Shown piece by piece: positions 1 through 12,400 of a stretch of DNA of 64,000 nucleotides (the stretch's first letter is position 1; every line of letters begins with the position of its first letter). The translations under genes were made by a program, and so were the position numbers. The notes below the pieces were generated by a model. That model ran no database searches, had not been told where the DNA came from, and saw only the letters and a list, made by a program, of their open reading frames with translations. Origin of the DNA: Symbiodinium kawagutii (Eukaryota > Sar > Dinophyceae > Suessiales > Symbiodiniaceae); NCBI GenBank assembly GCA_009767595.1, contig VSDK01007202.1, positions 551,015-615,014 on the forward strand, in the 5' to 3' direction.

Positions 1-125
1 CAAATTATCTCCTTAGAGGAGATTTGAAACACCTCCTCAGAGGAGGCCACAAAATTTAGAGAAATCATTTGAAAGAGTAAATCATCAATCTCCTGTGAGG
101 AGATTGAAAAAAATAACATTCAACA
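1..125. repeat. Cluster of short palindromes (CTCCTnnGAGGAG type)
   Basis: Three short perfect or near-perfect palindromes built on CTCC/GGAG lie at about 6-24, 30-46 and 89-108. Each could form a small hairpin. They sit in A-rich DNA with no coding signal. Their role is unknown; they may be the edge of an element that begins left of the window. Confidence 0.5.
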
Positions 126-159
126 TGTCAAAAGCAAAAACTAAATTCAAAAAAAACTT

Positions 160-275
160 GAAATTTAAGGAAAAAACACCTTAAAAAACATTCCTTATTT
201 AAGGTGTTTTTTTGTTAAAAAATATTCCTTAAATAGTACATTCCTTATTTAAGGTGTTTTCTTATTTAAGGTATA
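160..275. repeat. AAGGTGTTTT tandem and inverted repeats
   Basis: The motif TTCCTTATTTAAGGTGTTTT occurs at about 190 and 241, and its inverse AACACCTTAA at about 174. The first pair can form a hairpin with a stem of about 12 bp. It lies just upstream of the first candidate exon acceptor at 287 and is probably intronic. Confidence 0.5.
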
Positions 276-287
276 TTGGATGTTCAG

Positions 288-336
288 GGAGGGTCCAAGC
301 TGAACCAACCGCCGAGGGGGAGTCCCACGACGATCA
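288..336 (+). CDS. Candidate exon e1 (49 nt, phase 1 to 2)
   Basis: A GC-rich island in AT-rich DNA. It follows a TTCAG acceptor, starts with G and ends before GTCAAA. Read from phase 1 it gives RVQAEPTAEGESHDD, an acidic and Ala/Pro-rich peptide similar in composition to the EPE-type repeats further right. It joins in phase to the next candidate (554). A TA-rich microsatellite follows at 355-392. The opposite strand is also open here, so the strand call rests on splice sites and composition. Confidence 0.35.
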
Positions 337-3300
337 GTCAAAGCCAAACGCCTACATATATATATATATATATTTTATATATATATATATTTATAGATAT
401 ACGAAAAGCATCACTTGGGTCAACATGGGATCTTTCAAAGCCACGATGATGAATGACATCCCCCAAAAATTGCTTATCAGCCTCATGGGAGACTCTGGGA
501 AACTGCGCAACGTTTTGGATGCAACTCGTAGACTTTCCTGTAAGATCCTCTAGGTCAGCCCCTTCAGGCCGCGGGACCCGAATGGCTGCTATGGCGTTTA
601 GGAATGTAAAGGAATCAAATCCGCAACGAAAATGGCATGCTGAAAGATTACCAAAAAGATCACCGGACAACGAAGACCATCAATGTTCTTTGACAAAAGA
701 GTTGCCAAAGACCTCCAAACATTTATAAGAATAATTCATTAAGAGGAAGATCAGTGCATTGGTATCGAGGTTCGGACCTTGGGGAACCTATGAAGGTTTC
801 TTTCCCCAGAATGAATAGCTCGCCCCGTAGAGAACACCATGTCTATGCAGCATGCATGCTGGTTGGTGGTTTATATACTGTATTTATTGCCCCTAGGAAT
901 TGTAAACAAATGGTTGGTTGACCATTTTTTCATAGGGGTTGAAACCACCAGCCAGCATGTATATGCAAGTATCACATGTTTTTTGGGGAATCTACACTGC
1001 CAAGAATCAGGGGTCGAGCCAACACAGGTTTTCCATGCTCAAGGAACAGCTGCTTGGTTTTATCTACGATGACATCAGCGAATCTGGAAGCTCCGGTCAT
1101 CCCAACAGCGGCATGGATGGCAGCTTTACGAGACACGAAAGTACTGGTCGATTTGCTAAAGATCTGCTTGTTTCAGCTGGATACACATTCTCTATCAGTG
1201 CAGCTTTCCGATTGCTCCGACTTCCTCAACCAAAACGCGCCAGGGAGAGTGCCAAGAAACAAAAGGCCCAGGAGAAGAAGAAGGCTCAAGAGAAAAAGGC
1301 AGGAACTTGGGTCAGGTTTTTTGGAAGGGTTGGTTAATGACTCACGGTTGATGATGGTTGGGAATGACTCATGGTTAATGACGATTGGTTCAATGCTTGG
1401 TGTGGGTGTTTAATCGCTCATGATGTTTGCTGGATGATGCTCCCAAACTGAGCAGTGTCCAAAAGCTAGCTGTTTCGAAAATTGTTTGGTGAATGATCGG
1501 AAATTGTGAATGCTTTTTAAGCTCCAGCAAAATTATCGGCTGGTTTCTTGATCAAAAAAGAACAATTATTTGGTGGTTTCTCAAAGTAGGATGCCCCAAA
1601 TCAATGATTATTTATATACAAAAAACCAACCAAAGCTTTGAGGGTTGCCTACTTTAAGAAACCCCTATTTTGGGGGTGGTTTCCTACCATGGATCTTGGG
1701 AACCAGCCGGAACCGAGCCACAACAGATGTCTTGGAAGCTGTTTGTTTTTATTTTGTTCTACCTATTCATGATGTCACAATAACAACTTGGAATGCACAG
1801 TATTCACCATTTATAACCTTTAAAAACGATAGCAGCAACATGATTTTTGGTTTTCCAGTTTTATGTTTCTAATTCTCTGGAATACTTGTTGGCAGAGCTG
1901 GTGGCTTTTTCATGAGAGACCAACAAAGCTTGAACTCGAAATGGGGGAACTGCTGGCAAGACATGGATATTGTCAGGTCAAAAGTCATTCACCGTCACGC
2001 AACCATAAAATGGGTTCAGTCCTGATGAGAGTTGCAATCTCCACGATTTTTTAAAATGAGGCATTGAGTCACGGTCAACACGTGCTGCACAGCACTTCTC
2101 AGCAATTTAGGTTTTCTGGCTGGTGTTTTAATTTGTTTACTTACTATTGCCAAATGATCAGTTGGTTGCCAAGCATCTTGTTCATAGAGGTTAAAACCAC
2201 CAACCAGTTTTAATTTGCACAACAAAAATTTGTATATATGTGCCCAAATAATGGTACCCCCAGTCAACCAATGGTTTCCTAGTTGTCTACGGGTCAATAT
2301 TAAGCAACCAATGTTTTCCCTATAGCCAACAAAACTATAGGGAAAACAATGATATGATAGGGGAACCAGGGGTACCGGGTTTTGACCCACAGCCAGTTCA
2401 ATGATCATCTTTTGGGTGGGTCATTGGTTACCCTATGGCTTGGCGCATCCCCAAATGGAATGCAACATCACTGACTCACATGCCGCGTTGGCCAGAAACC
2501 TTCACCGTACTCTGCTTCGTCCTATGGAAAAAATCAGGCGGGTTCTTGGGAGAGGCGGATGTTGAGGCCCTGGGCGAGGTGGTTCATTGAAGAACAGCCT
2601 CCATGCAAAGGAAAACTACGGGATGTCAGATGACATGTAAGTATTTATGAATGTATTCGGATGATTTTAGATATCATTTGACTGTGAGTCTTATATCTGT
2701 AAGAGTGTCCTGTTGGGTCTTACCGTTTTTTTCCGGACTGGACCATTGATTAAACTCCAAAAAACATTTCCTGCAAAACGGATATTGATGGCCGACTCTT
2801 CGCTTCACGATAGCATTGGAGTACAGCATGTACTAAAAGGCATGAATACATCTTTATCCTGTCCAATAAAACGAGGATAGTGGCCAAACCGAGGATAAAG
2901 GATAAAGGAAATCTTTTTTCCTTCAAAGGAAAAACTGGACTCTTCAAAATTCGAGTCAAGTGCGGAGATTCATCAGCACTCTAAGGACTTGCCACCCATA
3001 GCCCATGATTCACTGGATTCCCAGCATTCTGCCGAAAGCTGATAAGCAGATGCAGACGGATCGTCCAAGATGCATAATCCTATGTGTATACATTGATATA
3101 TATGATATAACTATTTGGTTTATATTTACATGTATATATATATATATATGCTGAAGCGGGTCACGAAAACAAAGTCATAGTGGCCGTTGTTTACCCACCT
3201 CTACAGGATATATATATATATGTGTGATATATGCATTCTTTGGGTATGCGTATATTTGTGTGCAAAGATATGCGCATTTCAAATCATTTCAGTGCCTCGA

Positions 3301-6300
3301 TGTGTGCAGAACGGGTAGCGTACATGGCGCTTGTATCATTCAAGCAACCGGATGTTTTGTTCAGTCATTGATCGACCATCAATCAACCACCAATATCACC
3401 AATCAGCCATGAATCAGCCATGAATCAGCCAAAAACCAGCTAAATCCCTATCATTCATTAGTCATTGACCATCAATTGAATCAATTGACCACCAATGTCA
3501 GCCATCAATCAGCCAATCTATGTTAATCATTACTAGCCATGATTGACCTCTAGTTACCATGGTTCTAACCATCAATCTGCCTTGCCATTTCGCCATTTCG
3601 AGCCAGCCGTGACCAGGGCAGCTTGGACGCCATGATGGACGCCGAGGGCGGTGGCGATGCGGGGGAGATTACCTTTGCCACGGCGGTGCGGTTCCCGGCG
3701 GCGGTGCAGCGGCCTCAGGTGGATGATTTGTTGATATGTAAGTATATATGTATATATATATATATATATACGTATGTATGTATATTCTTTCATCTATTTA
3801 CATATTTATCTATTCATTTTTAAAAAAGGATGTTTATTGTTCTTTGTCTATTCATTTATTATGTTTTTTACATATTTATTTTTTATTTGTTTATTTACTT
3901 TTTATTTATTTATTATTTTGTTTGTTTACTTTTTTATTTTTTTATTACATGAATACATGGTATGAAACACTACTGAAGTAATGGTTATAGGATAATGGTT
4001 TAGTAGTTTCAGTATGTTTGTTTACCATGGTAAAAGGTGGATCATCATGGATTAATCGTTGTGATTCAGCAGGGTTCATACCGGACAATGAGGGGCACTG
4101 ATGATGACTGGTGGTTAATACCATCCATTGCTAGGTCCACTTCTGTTCAGCATTGCAAACAGATACAAACGGTCATAAACCATCAACCATCCTTAGCCAT
4201 GATTAGCCATCAATTTACCATCATCAAACCATGATTATCAACCATCATTGACCCTTTTCTAACCCCTGTATAAACCTTACCTAAACCACTAACCATCATG
4301 AAGCCACCAACCATCATTAGCCTTTCTATAACCCTTATACAACCCTCATACAACCCTTGCATAACCATTGTAAGCACTACAACCACATATAACCACTATA
4401 AACATTATATAACCACTATAACCATTATATAACCACTACAACCACATGCAACCATTATCACCACATATAACCATATATTTATCACATATTATAACTATAA
4501 CCATACATTTATAATTGCAAAACCATTATAACCCCTGGTTACATAACCATTATAATGAATGACCACTATTACTATAACCATTATAACCCCTGGTTACATT
4601 TATAGTTATATTTGTTCTTAACCATTTTAAATTTTAACCATTACAACCCCTGATTAAAACCATTATAACCATTATAACCATTATAATGATTATAACCATT
4701 ATGGTGACATTTATTGCAACCCCTGATTATAATGACCCTTGCATAACGGCGCTACTTTCCCTGATTCATTCATCCCGATCAGCCTTCAACGACGCCAGGC
4801 CGCCAAGGAGCGACAGGAGACGCCGCCACTGCCGGCGGCGGAGCCCATGAGTGAGGCGATTGCCGCGCGGCGCCACGACGTGGCTGCTGGGGAAAAGGTT
4901 GGGAAATGGTTGGGAAATGGCTGGTGATTAGTGGGAAATGGCTGGTGATTATGATGGATGGTTGGGTTGAATGGTTGGTGATAAAAATCGATGAATGGTG
5001 ATGAATCAGGTTTTTGACTTACGTTTGAGCAACCTATTGATGAATGGTTCCTGTTGAATGGTTGATTAGCATCAAAGCTTTGATGCGATGCTGACTAGCA
5101 ATGGTTGCTCAATGGTTTTTGGTCGATGAACCTCGTGATTTTGATGTTGGCTCAAGGATTATCATCAGATATGGGTCATGTTGATTAATGATCGTTAATA
5201 TTTTTTGATGTTTTGACAAAAAAAAATGTTGATGGTTAGCAACGGTCACTTTTGGCTAATTGTTCATGTGGAGTGCAGCATGGTCTCATGGTCAGCATTG
5301 ACTCAATGTTTGATTACTGTCAATTAATCATGATTTGTTGTGTCACTGATCGCAAATCGCCAACAGATGTAAAGATTGATAGAATATATCAGGCTACTCT
5401 ACGAGCTTAAAGTTGATCTTCATGATATAGTGGTTGTTATAGCTTATAAAAATGCAGTTGTTAATCACCCATAATGCAAGATCCACAGCTCCTGTCCTTG
5501 TATGGATGTAAGACTATGCGAGGCCATGTATTGTGATGAATAATTCTGGAACAATCAGATCGCGTGAATTTCGATATGAAATCAAGTTTTACGTATGCAA
5601 ATATCATGTGATAAAATGACGTGGTGTTATGTCATTCACTGCATACGATGTGAATACAAAATGAAGGAAAGAAAGAAAAAACAAAAGGAAGAAATAATGA
5701 AGGAATGAATTAATAAATGAAGGAATGAATGAATGTATGCATGAATGATTGAATGAATGAATGTATGCATGAATGATTAAGTGAATTGATGTATGCATGA
5801 ATGATTAAGTGAATTGATGTATGCATGAATGATTAAATGAATGAATGTATGCATGAATGATTGAATGAATGAATGAATGAATGAATGTGTGCATGAATGA
5901 TTGAACGGATGAATTGGATGGATGAATCAATGTGTTTCGATGCAGTCTTCTTGCATACATTGATGTGGTGGAGTGTGAGTGTGTTTTCATGCAAATGTGT
6001 ATAAAGATCATAGATATTTACGTTACATATATACATATGTGTTGCACATGTATCTATCATACAACTGCACTGCAAATGGTTAGAATCCAATCTCGGAAGG
6101 ATACCCAATGGGCATGCCCTCGGCGAGGTGGCCCCGCCACCTCCTGTCCTTGGCGACACAGGTCGGCTCCGGGGATGGTCCTGGGCGGTAACCGCTGGTA
6201 CAAAAGCTGGCAACCTCTGACTTTCCATAGCTTTTCTGGTGGTTTATAAGTTTCAAGGAGGGTTCATTATGGTTAATTAAACCGGTTATATATATATATA

Positions 6301-9300
6301 GTTTAATTTCCATTCACAATGAGCTCAGAGATCCATGTTAGCGGTAGATTCATTTTGCCATTGTACCCTATTTCATGTGTGGTCACAATCCGTAATCTTT
6401 TCCCAGGACACTCAAATTGCCAAACAATCTTTACTTCCCAATACTAAACCCTCCCCTACCACATATTAAGCACCCAGGCTAGTTTTTCATACTGGGGGCA
6501 CGGTCAAACCTATTAGATATATTGATTTGATTTCTTATCACATCAAAAATTTAGAACTCCCTGGCGGCGCCTTTTCTACTGAATTAATCTTGAATATCAA
6601 TGATTTGGTGGTTTCCAAAATAGGGGACCCAAGAATTGATGATTAATATAAAGGATGATTTGGGGGGTCCCCTATTCTGAGAAGCACCCAGATAGAAAAC
6701 AAAGCAAACACAACTCCGGCAAGCATTCCAAACCTTAATATAAAAACTAGAAATTCCTAGTGGTTCGTTTTCTACCATCTTTTTCATTTGATCTCAAGCC
6801 AACCCAAAATATTGAATTGAATTGAAAACCTGAATATATCAAAGTGATTGCTCAAACCCTTAGTTTTCCATTCACCATATGAGCTAGTTTCTTGGTTGAC
6901 TGTTGTTAACACCAGTGCTACATAGTTGACAATTCCAATCAGTGTCAGTCATTGTCAAGATTCTTAGCTATCGCAAACCACTGTTTGCCATCATTCTTGA
7001 CCATCATCAAACATGAATCAATCATTTTTGATGATTCATCAACCATCGGTATAAACCATCAATCAACCATAGATTTGCCGTTTATGAAATCCCCTTTTCA
7101 GCATTCAGTCACTATCGTTGTTGGCCAGCACTAGCCAGTAGTATCCGTCAATTCATGATTGATATTTACCATAATTTACCGACATCATTATCACTATCTA
7201 TCAATGAATCACAATTGACCAGCAAACTGCACTTCACAATCCATTTACCATTCATTCACTATTCATTATCAAGCATGGATGAACCATGAGAACCATCATG
7301 GACCATCCTTACTTTAAATCACGGTTTGCTACCGCTAATTAATCATCATTAATCATTCTTAACCATCTACTGCCAACAGTCATGAACCACCATCACTTCA
7401 CCATCATGAAACCACCATGATTTATCATCATGAACGATTTTCAACCATGATTTTGCGAAAGAAATTGCTAATTTGCCATGAATTTGCCCCAGAAACTGGC
7501 AAAACCATCCATTTCTTCATCCCATTCGTCGAGCGCCTCGGTGCGTTCTCGCCCCGAGAACTCGCTTCCGAGAACTCGCTGCGCGTTGATTTCACAGGTG
7601 AAGAAGATCACGCACCACCGCCTGCAGTGCCGCCATCGCCGCAGCTTGGAGCGTTGTCGGACATGTTTGAAGTGGTGAAGTGATGGTTCATTTAATCAAT
7701 GGTGAAGTTATCTCTTAAGATAGATTAAGTAAGCAACCTAAAGCACCAAACAATTTGAATGAACCTAGGTTAAGTTCACTAATCAACTTGACGATAGCCT
7801 AAAGTAAAGTTATACGGATTAAATGACGGCTAACTAAATGTTCAAGCAGTAATAGCAGTCACTGATAGTGGTTCGCTGATAAGGAGTTGATTGCGAGTTG
7901 ATGGTGAACTGATGGTCGATTGATGGCTCAAGGCTGGGTGATCGGTAAAATGATGGTGGACTGATGGTTTACCTGATGTTTGCATGATTGTCAGCTCATG
8001 GTTATCTAACTATCATCAGCCATCATGGACCATCATCAACCAGAAATCATTAGCCATGATTGCCAATTATCATCATCAACCAGTAGCTAGAATTGGCTAT
8101 CATTTACTATGTTCTTAAACAGTATCAGTATCATATATATATATATATAGGTATATGGATAGTTATTAAGCCATCATCAACCATCATGAATCATCATGGC
8201 ATGAATCATTAACCGTCACGAACCATCATGAACCATCATCCACCATTACTAGCCAACATAAACTACGAGCCGTCATAACCGCAAACCGTTACTAGCCATC
8301 ATAAACCACGAACCATCATAAACCATCATTAGCCATGAGTCACCATCGTTGACCCCCATTCTGAACCAGTGTTCACCATACTTGCCTATCATTCACCATG
8401 TTTCCAATATTCCATCATTATTGATCATCACTATTATCGGTTCATTGAGCATGTTGATCATCAACCACATTAATCATCATTACACAACCCTCATGAACCC
8501 CTGGAGCATCAACCATTAGCCACCGGGGGCCCCAAGGCTTCGAACGAGCATGCCAGCGTACTCGCCCTTCCAACAGCCGTCACAGGGCGCAACGTCGCGC
8601 TTGGGAAACATTGCGCTGTGAATGCACACGAGTGTTCGATCAGTTGAAGCTTTGGCTGAATAGAAGGTCGATATAGCTGTTGAATCGGCAGTTAAAACAG
8701 CTATAAGTTGGATCGTTGATACAAGTGACTAGATATAGCGTTGAGATCACTGAGACGATGGGTATAACGGATATGATTTACTAGTGTGATAAAACTCCTA
8801 TTGACTGGCCTGTACCGACGGGCTTGTTATCCAGCTTATGCCGTTTTAGGCCACTTGTTGGAACTGAGAACCGTGACAGCTAACGTCATCGCATGTCATG
8901 GCGTATAATTTTGGACATGTTGCATGTTTGATATTTGATGAGAACACGAGCGGGAAACACATAAGGTTGAATCACGTGCACCATTGGTGGATTCCTGACT
9001 TGACATGGATAAGCAAACAATATTTGGCTTCGTAGTGGTGACAGGATTGATATACCAGTAGCACCAACAATCTGAAGATTCGATCAGCTCGAAAGCCATG
9101 GTAATTCTGGAAACGCTAGCCGTTGGAATGAGTAAAACCGATGAAGTATTGTTAACTAATGATATTCTGCACGACTGTAGCTGCTGATAGTTCATATACT
9201 CAGCCATTCCCAATCATGAGCACACCCTCAAGATACCCCTTATAGTGATGTCCCTGCTGCTATGAGTACTCAGGGTTGCTAGTACGCAGATGTTTTCTCT

Positions 9301-9429
9301 ATTGGCTTAGGCACTCATTTTGCAACAATAGTGGGACAACTTACTTTACAGTACTTTACAGGTAACAGCAAGTAAGACTGACAGCCATAGTCAGCGAACG
9401 TTGGGGAAAGCCGCTAGCCAGTGAGCCAG

Positions 9430-9471
<42 letters not shown>

Positions 9472-12400
9472 TTTTTGCAGCAAATCACTTGTTGATGTGT
9501 TGCATTGCTATATATTTGCATCAGGAAACGAACCTTGTCGAAGGGAAAAATAAGCAAGTTGAACATTAATGAGCATGAATGTATATATGTATTTTTATAT
9601 ACGCACATATATGTATATATATATATATATCTAGAGAATATGCACTTCAATATCTTGACTCGTTCACTATCTATATGTTAATATATATATATATGGTATA
9701 TATATATATTATTTTTAAAGAAATGTGTATCCATTTTTTTTTCTCCAGCGCAATGCAATACCCGGGGGGCGTCCGCATGACAGCAGTAAAATACCCAGTC
9801 CGTTGATCATTTCATTTTGGGGTATAATAGTTTCCATAGATCCCTATCATTTGCCAATGGGATGAGTAGGCGGAGTTGGGAGGTAGTGTCATACCATGAT
9901 GGCATATTTACGCCTCGGAGCTGTTTAAGGTCTGGAGTACTCAAAAGTCTAAAGAAAGGGTGAGTATAGTCTCTATGAGGAGGAGGATGATTACTATGTA
10001 GATGAACATTGTCTTGAGCTTCTGCAAGGGCCAGTTCAGGCCAATGAACTCGAGGAGCACCACGACGAAAGGGAGAAGAAATGGTTCTAGGGGAACCGGA
10101 TGAATTGAACATGATTTGATATTCATATGAAGAAGGATGTCTAAGGATATGTCCTAGGAGTTTGGTACGATTGTAGCTAATCTTCGTAGAGGTGGGAAGG
10201 AGGGAGGGGAGAGTGTATCCAAATACGATTCAGATATTTGCTGTTCATACGCACTTACCGTTCACTTGTCCATTCTCACTCTTAATCATCAATCTTTAAC
10301 TATTGGCCATGCCCGGGTAGAGTTGTTCCCCATGTTGTTCAAGACCAACCACCGGCCCGACATACCCCCGCCACCTTTGACTGAGGCAGATCCCGCGTGG
10401 ATACGGCGGGCGTGAGGACCGTGAGGAGGAGGAAAGGAATGCAGCCGCGGCCCGGCGCAGACCTGGGGGGAGAGCACGGTGGTTGGAAGGATGCAAAGGT
10501 GGATCAATAGAGGTTGATGATAGGTTGATAGATGTTCATAGTAGTGAATGATGGTAGGTTGATAGTGGTTGATGAAGGCTGATGAATAGATATGTAGTTC
10601 ATGATTAAAAAAGATTGACATTAGTTAGTGTTCATGGTGGGCTAGTAGTTGGGTTGTTAAAGAGTCGATCAATAGAAGAGTTTGATAAAGTTTAGGGGAA
10701 TGGTTCATGATGAGGTTACTTGATGACAGAATAGTGGGCAAAGACGAGATGAATGATGGTTTAATGTTGATTATTAGCAATATGTTTAACTGTTCAATAA
10801 TGACGATGAGTCATGGTCAATACAAAAAGCAAAACAATAGTGGATGACAATGACAATTGATACGGGCTTTTGATCATTCGTTTTGATTCTTGATGTTTGA
10901 CAGCAGTTCATTGGTATGAGTGGTGTGTTGATCATGATACTGGAAAGTGATGCTACCGTGGTTCAAAGATGTGGTTCCCATGAATGTGATCGAATCATGG
11001 ATCAAGACTGGCCAACTTTACCATGCTATGCACCTGTTACTTTCAGTGGATAGCAACCAGCAGGGGATGGCAAAAGATCGTTTTCACCAGCGTCGAACTG
11101 ATGTTGCCAAACTCCTTCAACACGCTGGGATAGGCTCGCGAAACTAATCGATCGATCCGTTGTTCACCAGCACAGATCGGATGGGGCAGGGGACAGTTTT
11201 GCATGACAGGCGGATCAGATTTTGCCGCCAGGCTGTTCTTTGCAAGCAGGTGATGAACCATCCAGTTTTGATCTTAATTTTCTTACTTAGGAGATGGGAT
11301 ACCGATGCATAGTTTCATTGTTGCAACAGTGCGGGGGTCCAACATTGGCCGTGAATGGCCAAATCAGTGGGGGCTGAATCACCAAATGATTCTGGAAGAG
11401 CTACTGATTGGTTTGCTGGCTGATCCGTCAAGGGGTGTTTCTTGGCTATTTATTGGGGGACAATTGATCATCTACAATAACCAAACAAGTACTTTGTTTC
11501 CACCAGTTGGTTGCTGTAGATCGTTTCTTGCAAACCAGCTTAGCGTGTCCAACTTAATCTCACTAGCTTATCAACCGTCCTTTCTTGTGATTTTAACAAA
11601 CAATCATAGCCAATTTTCAGAAATCATCACTACCATTGTTGACGGCCACCAGCGAGTGCACACAGTGACTGATAAACGAACTTTACCATTCTGCCGGGTC
11701 CACCTCATGAACTAGTCATGCCATCAACCATCGCTGTACATATAGGTTTGACCAACCCTTAGCGCCCACCTCCATCAGATATTGAAGGAAGAAGTACTGT
11801 ATTTTGTGGAGTTTTACTATAGTGGCCAGGTATGGTAGAAGTTGTCATTGTATGGTAGAAGTTGTCATCGTATGGTAGGAGTTGTCATCAAATCACAGGG
11901 CCACCTAATAACGTTCGTGTTTGTGGCGACGAAGGTGGGCACTAGGGGTCGGTGACGGCTACATATACAGTTAAACGTGATGGGAAACATTCGTAAATCG
12001 CCAGTAATGAGTACCTTGTACTTATCAACCTCTGCCCTCACCCCCCTTTTTTCAGAGCCACCTAAATAAACTTATGTAAATTATTTGGTGGGAAAGATTG
12101 TTTTAAATTGACGAATAAGAAATCCAATTGGGAGGAAATCCAGAATCTATTCTAGTATTGCTAATCTACTTTAGTATTGTTCAAGATTGCTTTCCACCAA
12201 ATTTGGTGGCCCCAAAAGTTTTGGCGTACTTTATTTAGCGGGGGGTATTTTTGCAAACCGGCAAACCGGGATTTTGGCATACTGTATTGCGAGTGGGTTA
12301 TTAATACTATCTGAACTTTATTTTTTCATGATTAATTTGAATCATCATGAACCATCAATAATAATCATCAATCATCAGTGAATCATCATTGAACCATCAT

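Noticed and set aside
338..670. Minus-strand open frame of 110 codons, with a possible partner at 998-1163, as an opposite-strand gene
   Set aside because: Both read like protein and could be spliced, but the plus-strand islands e1-e3 chain in phase with AG|G and GT borders, and the intron after 1310 has the plus-type 5' arm. Kept as the main alternative for 300-1170.
3680..3980. Tyr/Ile/Phe-rich plus-strand open frames
   Set aside because: Translations of TA and TTTATTTATT low-complexity DNA.
5604..6011. His/Ser/Ile-rich minus-strand open frames
   Set aside because: Direct translation of the GAATGAAT/TGCATGAATGATT minisatellite.
11305..11715. Plus-strand open frame of 136 codons
   Set aside because: AT-rich, of low-complexity composition, without AG|G...GT borders in phase. 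Probably intronic.
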